Assembly: GCA_947568835.1 (NCBI GenBank)
Contig: OX387605.1
Coordinates: forward strand, 8,498,418-8,562,417
From: Protonemura montana
Taxonomy: Eukaryota; Arthropoda; Insecta; Plecoptera; Nemouridae
DNA length: 64,000 nt
Direction of reading: 5' to 3'
Shown here piece by piece: positions 53,193-64,000 of the stretch. The notes below the pieces were generated by a model. It did not search any database and had not been told where the DNA came from. It saw only the letters and a program-made list of their open reading frames with translations. Both the position numbers and the translations under genes were made by a program. Position 1 is the first letter of the stretch, and each line of letters opens with the position of its first letter.

Positions 53193-54804
53193 GTATTATT
53201 TAACAATATTCAGCATTGTCTGAAATCTGCAATCTCTGATATATTTATCTGAAAAAACAAATAACTGAATTAAATTTATTGAGATGATATATTCTTGTGC
53301 TGACCTGCACCAATAGGATCAAATAATTGCATCCTCCAAGTGGTACTAGATAAGCCAACCCAAGTGGCCGGCAATATTAATATCTTTGCTAGATAATGAT
53401 TATTTGTATTTCAACAATAAAAAAACATGTTTTTTTAAATAATTATTTCCAGTATATTCAATATTTAATATGAAGATCCCCATACCTCAATGGAGTGAAA
53501 ATCACTCTTCCTAGTGTCACTTCCTTTCAATCGTCGAAATGACTATTCCCATACCACGAAGGAGTGAAAATCACTCTTTCTAGTGTCAGTATATTTGACT
53601 CTTTGAAAGAGTGATTTAAGTTCTTACTTTCAAAGGAGTGAATTTGACTCACATTGTGGTGGATAGCTTTTCTACTCCGAAAGAGTGAAAAAATGACTCT
53701 TTTGGAGTGGAATTTGACTCATGTTATTTTAGCGTGTACATTAATTATCTTGGAAATTGATCCCCGATTCCACGCGAGCTGGATACTGCCAGCGGTGATC
53801 TCGTTCTAATTCAGCGGAATCTTGCGGGTATGTGTATAAGTTCTTCGCGTGGGTGAATTGGGTGTGGGTTTCGTTTTAGGGTACAAATCGCCAAGATAAT
53901 TAGGAAACTGTATGCATTTTCCATCCACTTTCGGAAGGAGTAATTATAATAAATAAACAGCTCAGACGCTTCACGGGTAACTGCAATTTGTTTGCGAATT
54001 GGTGCCGTGTAATCGTAGCAAGGCGTGAGCCGTAGGCGCACCGTCGTAGTTTCTTCGAGTTGAAACAGATCAACTCTCGCGTGGAAGACGTCTTTTTGAG
54101 CCGCCAACTAAACCACGTTCGTTCGTGCTCGGAAGTCGAGCCAAAGACCACAGCACTAGTTGCTTGCGGTGTTGTTTCTCTGCATATCTACAGCTCCCTC
54201 AACAAGCTTCGAAGTCGCTGAAGTGCCTCCATCAGTTGCTCGTGGGCAATCGGAGAGTATCTTCTAAAACCTTCAGCTTAAAGCGGAACTGCGGTGAAAT
54301 CAGCTACCGCCTGAACAACGCGTACCTGGGAGCTGCTGAGCTGCTGAGGGATCGAGGGGGCGCCTCGATTCACCGATTATAAACCTCTTTTCCACCGACA
54401 GAACAAAGTTCCTCGCTCGTGCAGCGTGAGAGGTAAATAGGGGTCCTTCGTGGACACGTGGTTAAACACCTTTTAAATTTCTATCAATTCCCAAGCTCAC
54501 CAGGTTTTACCAGCCAGCACAAAGAATAAAGATTAGGCAAAGTTTTCCGTCGAAAGAAAATGCTAACGAAAACTTCAAACGTACTTTTACACTGGATTCA
54601 ACTTCTCTGCCTGTCCCTCGCCCCCTCATCCCCCTTTGCACCCACCACTCTTACGCTGAAATGACGCCAAATCCGTGCGCTTAATTTAAATTGCTGATTT
54701 AGTTCGAAAACAAGTTCGCCTTCTACCGGCCATTGTTTTGCGTGTATTTCGTTTATCGAGAGAACAACCCTTTGTTTGCCCCGTCCGTCCGAACCGTTCC
54801 TCGG

Positions 54805-54845
54805 GTCGGCGTCGGCGTCAGCGTCGGCGTCGGCGTCGGCGTCGA
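54805..54845. repeat. GTCGGC hexanucleotide repeat
   Basis: About seven consecutive GTCGGC/GTCAGC units, followed by GTCGAGCG. The same hexamer recurs in shorter runs elsewhere in the right half of the window. Confidence 0.85.
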
Positions 54846-57800
54846 GCGTTAGACCGTTTATCCCCCTAGTGACGCTGACGTGACGAGTTCGTATCAACCG
54901 GACCGGAAGCCGAGACGCCCGATTCGCCGGAAATTGCGTGCATTGTGTCCGCGCTGATCTAATTCCTAGAGATTGCCAGTCTATCAATAACCGAGCGTAA
55001 TCGATTGATTCAGGGAAGCGTTATAGACATATCCATTTATGTGCTAACGCTCACAGTCAGCATATTTTTAGTCCGTATGATTTGAGAAGTTATAACTATT
55101 TCTATCCAGTGGGGAAGAGTTCGGATGCAAATGTGCAGAAGCGTGTGATATTCTTTCGAGACTGTCTTTTAAAACGCGATCAATCACCTCCAACTTGTCT
55201 GGGGCCGATGGGTGGGAGATGGGAGGTGGGAGGAGAAGAGGATGGATCCGAGGAGGTTTGAAGCAAGGCCGAGCAGGCCAATAGGCATTGGGGGATGAGC
55301 GCCCTCAACACACTCTGCTCCGATATCAGCTCCTATCGACGAATACAACTCTGACCAAGAGTATCGCCAGCAACGCCGAAGCCCTTTTTTAAATCCAGGT
55401 GCTCCTAGATTTTATGACCCACGTTTATTAGACGAGTACCAACATGGATAAAATTTAACAAAAGCAGCACTTAAGTGCTGTTTACATTTTGAGTATGACC
55501 TCGTATTTTGAGTCACATCATTAAAGTGTGAAGTGTTTTGGAGATTCGAGACACCTAATGAGGCCGCAAACACCGCTCTGGAATCATATGCTGGGGCACG
55601 AGTGTAAACAAGTCCACCAAATGAGCGCCATTCTCGTCTGTTTATTGTTACAACGATGACATGCATTCAAATGCAAGCATCCCAAAAAATAGCATATCTC
55701 ATCAGAGCGGTATTCCGCAAGTCTACAAATAACACACGATGCTGCTCTTGCTCGGTTGATTAGTGTTATGAAATTAATTAGCCTGCACACAAGAGCTGTA
55801 CAGCTCTTGCCACCGAAGCCCTGGCATGTCCCGTGCCCCTGGCACGTAATTAAATATGCGAACAATCAGGCGGCGTTTGAGCCGGGATTGCATCGCGAAC
55901 AATGCACGGCTCGCGCGATGGGCTTCCCAATCTGCGAGTGCAATCCGCGGGGGAAACTGTGCCGGCAGGCGGGGCCGCAGGCCTGGAATGCGGGGAATGC
56001 TCTGATTATCAAGCGATGAAGGGTGCAACCGGCGAATCTGTTAGAAAAATTGCTGGCTATTTGATTGATTGATTTTGTGTGTTTACTGATGATGTTCAGG
56101 TGTGGTGTTGACAGCAGGTAAATGAGATTACGGTGTGGGATTGATAGGTGATGATGAACTAATTACCTTTCTCTCAATCGAGAAAGCAGCTAGGCTTGCC
56201 ACCGAAATGGTGATCAAGAGCATGACACATATGGTTCAAGGGTGTTTTTGTGACTCCATTGCGTTCGACGACGCATTGACTCGGCGCCTGAACGTGATTT
56301 GACAGCCCACCGTTACATGGACAACCGCTACAGGACATGTATGCCCGGTCTTTGTTTGGTGCGTGCAAGGTTTCAAGAACGCAGAACGCAGAACGCAGAA
56401 CCTTCAGAGCGAAGGTTTCAAGGTCGCCCGGTTTATCGTGTAGAATACGCCAGGACACCGTTTTCCTTTCCCGTTGCAATCACGTACAGGAAATGTTAAA
56501 GCGATTCTACACCGGGCTGGGGCAAACGTATAAAGGCAAGTAACTGATAATGAATAATTCAATTGTAAATTCTCTGCCGTATAAGTTGAGTGCACAGATA
56601 ATGCTACGTGTGTCTGCCAACTTTAGAGCAAATGGATTGGTTAATATCGGGCCACTTGGTTAGACCTGGAAATCCCTCCAGCGTTCTCCGGCAGTGACTC
56701 CTTGAATGAGACACCCGACCTGATTTCGTCCTGATTTCGTCCTGGCACACTCTAATATACAGGCAGCCTCTTCACCCCTTCGACATAGACGCCGCTGGCA
56801 GATCGTGCATTAACCATCGTCTGCCGCGCCAAGGGACATACACCTTTATCACATTCCCACGGCGAGTGCGTGCGACTACGTCATCTCGGGCGTCGGCATC
56901 ACACCTTGCCCAGCCTTGTTTCGTAAACTGGAGATTAGAAATCGCTCTAAACACCAGCTTGCTGCTTCAATTATGTAGTTAATTATTTGCACTCAATTCG
57001 AGACGAGACTTTACTTGAGATAGTTTTACTTGTACGAATCAATGTATCGCTAACGCTTGTGTGTGTGCGTGTGTGGCACGGTTGGCTGGTTTGTGGCAAA
57101 AGGGTGGTGTATCCGGCAGAAAGTGGACCACCAATAACATAGCAGGACTATCTCACGATATAGTCCAGATTTCAGATCCTATGTCATTTTCGCATCCCAA
57201 TCTTTGGTGCATGTGTTATACGACCCGTCAAACGCGTTTTGATGACTCATATGGCAAATGCCAAGATTTTAATAATATCCACTTGCCATGAGATTCCCGT
57301 CGGTTTAGGGGTATCCACGCTTTTACTTTTATCCTGTTCAGAGTGACAATTCAGGTTGATGCAAAACTAATTGCTGGGCTAGCGATGCCAGACTGATTCG
57401 TTCAGCTACAGAGCTTCCTTGCCCCGAATAGGTTCTTTACCCTGAACGGCGCCCCCATTAGCATCCAGCTCTACGGACGAGGGAAAAGAATAGCGAGTCA
57501 CATCGTGTCTTCTCAAAGGAGAAGTGCCGCGTATGAGTTGATGGCATCTGATGGGGTTAGAGGGAATAGATTGTCTACGTTTCGACTTTTAGCAACGGCT
57601 ACATTTTAATGAAGTCAATATAGCGGTGTGGTGAGTACAAAGCCCCGACATTAAGGACGACGCTGAGAGCGTCGACTTCAAAAGACAGCGAGTCGCGAGC
57701 AAGAAGAGACGACGACAAAATAGTTAATCACGGCGCAGAATATATGGGGAGACCTCGCTGCAGAAGTGTGTTCATATCGGGGCAAAATGGATTGCACCTC

Positions 57801-57982
57801 ATGTTTCTACGCTCGCTCGCAAATGCAAATTACGTAGCTGGGATTATCGCACGACTTACTCGAGATCTGGATTCGCTAACTTCTCGCGAATGCAATTCAT
57901 TACGAAGCGCCCGATCCGAAGCGAGATTTGCTCGCAGACATTTAAGCTGCAACAAAAACCACGGCACACTGCAATTGCTAAA

Positions 57983-58049
57983 AGCGACCGCTGCAGTGAT
58001 AAACAAAGGAACCTATTGCGGATTGCTCGATTGCAAATTCAGCAAAAAA

Positions 58050-58080
<31 letters not shown>

Positions 58081-58415
58081 GTTTGCTTAACGCGACCACT
58101 GCAGCGATGAACAAAGGTAACTCTTGCAGATTGCCGATTGAAAATTCAGCAGAAAAATCTGCTGCTGCTGCTGGTGCTGGTGTTATTGCTGCTGCTGTTG
58201 CATGTGCTAAATGCGACCGCTGAAACGATAAACAATTGGAATACTTGCGGATTGCCGATTAAATATTCAGCATAAAAAGCTGATGCTGCTGCTGTTGCAT
58301 GTGCTAAATACGGCACTGCAGCGACAAACAATAGGAACTCTTGCGGATTGCCCGATTGCAAATTCAGCAGAAAAAGCTGAGCTACCGCTGCTGCTGCTGA
58401 GTTTGCCGATTCGAA
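57983..58415. repeat. Minisatellite of about 100-120-bp units with embedded CTG triplets
   Basis: Four diverged units start near 57983, 58092, 58213 and 58310. Each has a GCGACCGCTGCAG-like start, GATAAACAA, TTGCGGATTGCCGATT, AAATTCAGCA and then a CTG run of 3 to 8 triplets. The triplet number varies between units. Open frames across it come from the repeat. Confidence 0.85.
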
Positions 58416-58767
58416 AGTCTTTTGTTAGCGCCTGGAAGAAGCCAAGCGCATGCCCGAGGGAGGTTAAATGGTGCGTCGCTAATGCTACCGACTCCTGGTG
58501 TGACGATAAGGGACATTAGGTTTATTGCTAATTTATTGGAAAAAGAAATCAATTCCCAGCTTTGCTCCGACTCTGCAAGCTAAGCTAAGTGATTTTACCA
58601 GCTCATGGACTCGGTGCCCATCCCATACTGCAATAAATTGAGGGCAGGGACTAGCAAAGGTCATGGAGAGAGTGTTTACGACTCTTCTAAACTCTTGTCA
58701 CTAGTCGAATATTTCCGTTTTTGGCACAAGATTGGGCGTAGATAATACAGAGATACGAGCACATTAT

Positions 58768-58811
58768 ATACCTATTACCTATTACCTATTACCTATTACA
58801 TATTACCTATT
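58768..58811. repeat. CTATTAC heptad-like tandem repeat
   Basis: Five to six consecutive ATTACCT units (one reads ATTACAT). Confidence 0.8.
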
Positions 58812-61460
58812 TGGAAACAAAACAAGTGTTAAAGCTTAAAAAAAAAAGGGATCGTAATAAGAGGTTATTTCAAATACATTGCCCAGACAACGTGTCGCAC
58901 TCGATAATCCCCTCGTCAAACGTTAGTATATGAAATAACAGCTAACGACGCAAATAGTTATCAGGTACAGCTCCCCTGCCTCCACAGCAGGTCTTAGCAT
59001 TAATACCGGCACCCATTGAGCAGCTTAGAGACGCTCTAGTTACTCCGATCATTACAGCGACGACGTCCTCGACGGCACCGGACGGATTACCGGGGCTGCG
59101 GCGTCGCCAGGCGTCGATCTTGACGTCGTCCGCAAGCACGCAATGCACGTGCTACTTTGTACTGCCGCAGTAAGCACGAGAGGCTTCGGTTAATGAGCGC
59201 CGCGACGCCGTGATCGGCAAACCGATTGGTGGATTACTCTGCGCTGGTCGCGGATTACCGACAACGCCGAATGCCTAATTGATCGGATATCTTTTCGGAC
59301 GGCGCGTGACCGAGCTTCTGCTTTTGTGTGCGGAGGCTCAATTGATTTGGGAAACCGACGTGGGTAAACGGACACGTAGAATATTACAAAGTCGAAATTT
59401 ATTGCGAAAAAAAGCAGATGATAAATTTTTGGAAGAGGGTGCGGCTAGTTGAATGAGAAGAACATTCATGGATGCATTTAAACCTGAACGAGAAGATATT
59501 TTCATTCTAGCCCCTGAACGCAGCCCGCAGAGCAACTATTATTCAATCCGTTTTCCCGAGACAGAAAAAGGGTGGGTGCTCGGTTTCCCGGTCCCGGTAC
59601 CGGGTCGACGATACGGGGACGTAATTGAGTGTCGGGAACAGTATTCCGGGGAGTTTGGATACCTGCTCGATTCATGAACATGTCGGTCGCGGTGTGCATG
59701 TGTCGGCTCGTATTAGGCTGTCAATGCCGGTGACGTGGACAGAAACGCGAGAGGTCAGATATTGCATGCTTCCTAGACGGCCAGAATCACGCCAAGGTAT
59801 GGCGTATCCCAGACAGAAATTCAGAACCTAAACGCCTGGAATGCGAGAGACCTATGTATCATTTGCCATGTACAAAGATACTGGCACTGCTTTGGTAGGC
59901 AATATTTTCTCACATAAAGCGAAAATCAATTTAGTCCAGACCGCACATTGACGACATCCCGACGTCCCGACTTCTGATCATTAGATCTGAGTTGAGAGTG
60001 TCTCCGCCAATCATTTCAACCCCACGTCGATCTCACTACTTAAATATTTTCCCCTCGCATCGACAAAACCCAGGGGGAATATTTTCCGACCGTGGCGCCA
60101 GCAACAAGCGAGGCGCCATCAAGCCGGGCATTGTGATTCGCAGGGCGAAAGAAAACGGGAAAGTGGAGTTAGGTCCCAGATGTTCACTCTTATATCGCCA
60201 TTCTACCACCTTCCCGCCCGCCCACACACACACTCTTAGGCCGTTCTCGTGACTGCACAATGATAAACGCTTGTCGTAGAAACCAATTTCCACAGCCACG
60301 TCGTTCTCATTCCGGTTCGTCTATTTCCACCGCGCCGCGTCGTGTGCGTGTCACAATGCACGCCGCTCGGCTACGCACACAACATGCGGTGTGGCACTCG
60401 CTCGTGGCCAGCTGTAAATCATCCTGTTAGCAGATTTTGTGACCACGTCGGCGACGGCTTCGCTCCTAACGGCCAGGTCATTCGGCTTGGAGTGTCAGTT
60501 CGCCGATGTCGGCTGCAGAACATTGTAAATTGCGACTGGGCTGAAGATTTAGACGTGCCCGTTAAGTTAGAGTGAGCCACATAATTTCCAATTAAGCTCT
60601 AGGTTGGTACTAGGTACGAACGGAAATTTCGAAAAATTCAAAACACTGGAATACCTTGTAGTCACATAAATAATTGAAGAATTTAAGTCCTCTCAAACTT
60701 GAGCATATGCATGTGATGCAAATTATATGTAAGTTTAAGTGAGTTCTACCCTCTTGAGGAGCTCTCCATGGGACTCGCGGTGACCGCATCCCGTCTTGGA
60801 GAGGCTCTCCGTTGATACCTCCTCGGCGTCGTCGCTGGCAGAGGGACGGAGACGCGATATTTAGGTCGAGGCGTTGTGGTTTTAAGCAGCAGCTGAATGC
60901 TCCGGCAAACAGGCGATGACATTGCGACGATGAAGCTGACATAAGGATTCACTCATTTGCTGGGGAGCCCCCGTTCTCGAGTGGACTGTCTACCAACTCA
61001 ATCAAAAACACGTGTTTTCGGTATTCTCGGTATTGCCGTATGGATAAAGTACAAATCGACGGTAACTTAGACAAGGTTGGCTAGATTTATCTTGAGAGCG
61101 TGGCTAGGTACTTCGTTTATCGTCGATCAAATAAGATGTTAAACTTGGAAAATGGAACAGGAAGTGACGCATGTCGCAGTTTCATGCGCACGCGCTCATG
61201 GCAAGATTAATGAAATACTCATATGAACACCAGGCAGGATTGTTCTCTTCATCAACTGGGATTCGTTAGAAATCTGAATCAGTTAGGGAAAGGATGGAAA
61301 TGTACCCACATCCCTAAGTCAGAGGATGGAGTTATAAGGGGCTCCATGGGCTCAATGGTCGGAGGGTGCCAGTAAGCTTAGTCAGAAACTCATGATTTCT
61401 TGGTGCATGGTGATCTAAACCAACGGGGATGATAAAGTCGTAGTACCACTTAGAACTATC

Positions 61461-61580
61461 ATAGCCCAGTATACCTCAGCCTAGCTCAGCATAGCCCAGC
61501 ATAGCCCAGCATAGCCCAGCATAGCCCAGCATAGCCCAGCATAGCCCAGCATAGCCCAGCATATCCCAGCATAGCCCAGC
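61461..61580. repeat. 10-bp tandem repeat (ATAGCCCAGC), 12 units
   Basis: The 120 bp contain exactly 12 ten-base units. The first three and the eleventh carry substitutions, while the inner units are identical, the usual pattern of slippage or unequal exchange. Confidence 0.95.
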
Positions 61581-64000
61581 GTACAAAAATATTATAATTA
61601 ATCACAAAATGCATTTTTTAAGACATTTCCAGGCTGTAAGAAGACAAAAACAGACGGCCTTATATGCAGGAGCCCAACATTTATTACGAAGAGCGTTTAA
61701 CTGATATTTAACAGAAGCCCTTCCCATGGTACTAACTTATCTCTTTGAACGAATATCTCGTTTGGGTAAGTTGAGGCACCCAATTTAACACCACATACTC
61801 AACCTCTCCCAAGTCCCAGTGCAGTCCAGACTCACGCAACCAACTCCTCCCAAGACCGTGACTGGTCCTCCGAAGAACTCCGGTAGCACCCCAAAGGGAT
61901 AGCCACGACGTGCAGTATTTCTTCGTGACTTAAATCTTTAACGAATGGCACTTTAAGTGACGCATCTGGCTGTTAAGGTATATGTAAGAGTAAATAAGTT
62001 CGGGAAAGATCGACCGCAATTCTTTTTAATGTTGCAGCCACCGTCGAGGTTTTTTCAACCTGGACACGAGCAGTTTCGCTCGGCGTCGCTACGCTTTCGT
62101 TGGTGCGCGTGGGGAGTGGGGGGGGGGGGGGGGGAGGGGCGCCGTGGAACACGTCGTAAAGTGCACGCCGCCACCGACGACGGTGTCTTACGTGTAAAGC
62201 AGGCGCTAAGGAACGCTAATGAAAGAGCTAGCAAAAGCTAAGCGCCAAGTGAGAAACATGACGTTCAAATTTTCACGCGACTTTTATGCCGAACGAATTA
62301 AACCGAGTGGTATTCTCGGAAATATTTTCAAGTAATGAAAAGAAAAGAGATTGCGCAGAGGTTTTGGGTGACCTTGATTTAGCTCTTTCATTTTGGTTGG
62401 CTGGTTGCCCTGCGGCCGGGCAGACAATATTTGACTTGGGAAATTAATTGTTTGGCGTCGGCAATCATCCCAACCAGTGGATCGGCCACCTCGATACTGG
62501 TCTCGGCCCCAAGGAGCGAGCAAGGAGTTTCTGTTCGCCACGCCAGGGATCGTGTTTCTCGTTCGATAAAGAATTCAGGTTCGTTTTCTAGATACATTTC
62601 CATAATTAAAATGCGCAATACCGACCGCGCGAGCTTGGCGCTCAATGCTTGCGTAAACAATAGGAAAGGTACGCTGCAAGTGATGTCGTTACTAATTGAA
62701 AACATTTCAATTAAACGTGCAAAATATGCATACATTTCACAATATAAAGCCTTGTAACAGAATAGCAAGCGAAAGCGGACCAAACGTAAAGCAGATGAGC
62801 ATAACATTTTATTTCGTAGAGCGTTTTTCCCACTTCGAAGGTTTCCACGACGGAATTACAGGGCACAACGAACTAAACCTCTCTGTTCAAAAGAAATTTT
62901 TCTATCAAGAGTGGCTTATCAAATAAGAAAAGAAATCACGCACCAACACAGACAGATGGAGAGGTCGACTCTCGAGGAAGAAGCACCTCCAATAGCGCAG
63001 AACCGAGCCGAGCAGGACGGGACCCGCGGGCACAGGACGACATCAGGCGTGGTAGACGCAAATCCTGAGGGACCGGGAGAGAGGAAGCGACGTCGTGCGT
63101 GAAATGACTTGCCCAAGAATTCGCAGGACGCCGACGCTCGCATCGGGCGTCGACGTCGCCGACCAGATCAGTCGGCTCGGACGTCCATAAATCGGCAGCA
63201 ACTTTCTATCAACGCCTCAGGCGAGATTCCGACCGGCCGGCTAATACCTATTCATGGACGCCACTGGTACCGTGCAATATTATAATGAAGCATGCTATTC
63301 AACAAACCTGCAGCGGATTGTAGTTCATATGGCTGGGATCCGACTGGTATTATTCAATTTAATTCCTGGTTTAATTAGCAAATGGTGCAAATTAGTGATG
63401 GTGGAAATAGGGGCCACTGGGAGCTGTATATGAGTGTGGGATTACAGCAATGATTAAATTTCATATTTAGAACCAATTACCATTACACATCGAGTGGTCC
63501 GATGGCTGACGGTTTCCGACGAGCGGGACGGGACCACCAACACTTTCATATTGTGTTACGGGGCGTGAACCAAGAGGGAATCTTGCGGTCATCCAAGAGA
63601 GCGGGAAAAGCATGCACACTTTCCCTGTTCCTCACGGTCTTTTAAACTCTTTCCGTCAAGAAACTTAACTGGGTCTCGAAGAAAGTAATGCCTCATGTTT
63701 TTTTCCCTATAAGTCTCTTAAAGAAACAACGAGAAAAGAAGAAAAACAACGCAATCGGCGGAAGGGGGAACAACACAAGGGTAAAAGGGAATGTTACCTG
63801 GTTGTGCTCGATCATCTGAAGATTGGGAGACCAATCGAATCAACTGATCGAGTTTAGATAATATCCAATAATGTTCGGTGTATTATCACGAGGATCTCAA
63901 CAATTCGTACAGAATCTGATATTTGAGAATCAAACGACGCGATATTTCCGATTTATGTCGTGTTTTTGTACTGTACAATATCGAAGAAACAGTTCAGGTA

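Larger units (their letters stand above)
51564..53736. mobile_element. 2.2-kb element with GAGTG/CACTC-iterated inverted ends
   Basis: The left end reads CACTCTAAATAAACATGAGT and the right end, reversed, CACGCTAAAATAACATGAGT. Inside both ends (about 51564-51735 and 53490-53736) short modules such as GAGTGAA, TTTGACTC and AAAGAGTGA recur in both orientations. A TA dinucleotide flanks both sides and could be the target duplication, but that is weak. The interior carries a broken SAM-like gene and copy 2 of the tRNA-related fold-back element. The superfamily is unknown. Confidence 0.7.
53739..64000. other. Non-coding stretch to the right edge
   Basis: No gene is supported by motifs or by a consistent set of exons. 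It includes triplet and minisatellite repeats (listed separately), GC islands near 54805 and 63120, a G-run at about 62118-62134, and a CpG-rich, palindrome-containing block at about 55790-56030. Confidence 0.4.

Noticed and set aside
57744-58223. 159-codon frame ending in Leu/Ala runs
   Set aside because: It crosses the CTG minisatellite; the runs are translated repeats.
62118-62134. G-run as a G-quadruplex regulatory element
   Set aside because: A single homopolymer with no other supporting signal; length may be affected by sequencing.

Overview
The window looks like nuclear DNA from an arthropod, most likely an insect. The host genes have spliceosomal introns, and the L22e ribosomal protein carries the long Ala/Lys/Pro-rich N-terminal extension known from insects. 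A RECQ1-type helicase, which Drosophila lacks, argues against a fly of that lineage. I cannot name the species. Exon coordinates below come from reading GT/AG sites and codon phase by eye.

Layout. 1-14.4 kb is a compact gene cluster: the 5' part of Cdk10 (minus), RpL22 (plus, sharing a divergent promoter with Cdk10), mitochondrial peptide deformylase (minus) and RECQL (plus, sharing a divergent promoter with PDF). RECQL intron 5 holds a nested insertion. A tRNA-related fold-back element with a 12-bp target duplication was entered by a 4.1-kb DDE/D transposon with ~470-bp inverted repeats and a TATA target duplication. From 15.0 to 23.6 kb are five phase-matched minus-strand exons of an ASPP (p53-binding protein family) gene, covering the coiled coil. 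No ankyrin or SH3 exons are visible. 23.6-32.0 kb is mostly non-coding, with a 5S rRNA-like relic.

The most striking object is a complete Polinton/Maverick at 32,000-46,138. It has 742-bp inverted repeats that are nearly identical, a 6-bp GGCGCG target duplication, and intact genes for protein-primed DNA polymerase B, packaging ATPase, chromodomain integrase, double jelly-roll major capsid protein, a probable minor capsid protein, an adenain-like protease, a basic core-like protein and four proteins of unknown function. Together they form a complete replication, integration and virion-morphogenesis set. The element therefore looks recently mobile and could be a virus-like provirus.

From 46.1 to 64.0 kb I see no convincing host gene. 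This part holds a 2.2-kb element whose ends are built from GAGTG/CACTC repeats. That element carries a broken SAM-like gene and a second copy of the fold-back element. The rest contains several tandem repeats, GACGCC-rich islands and CpG-rich, AATTA-rich stretches that could be regulatory.
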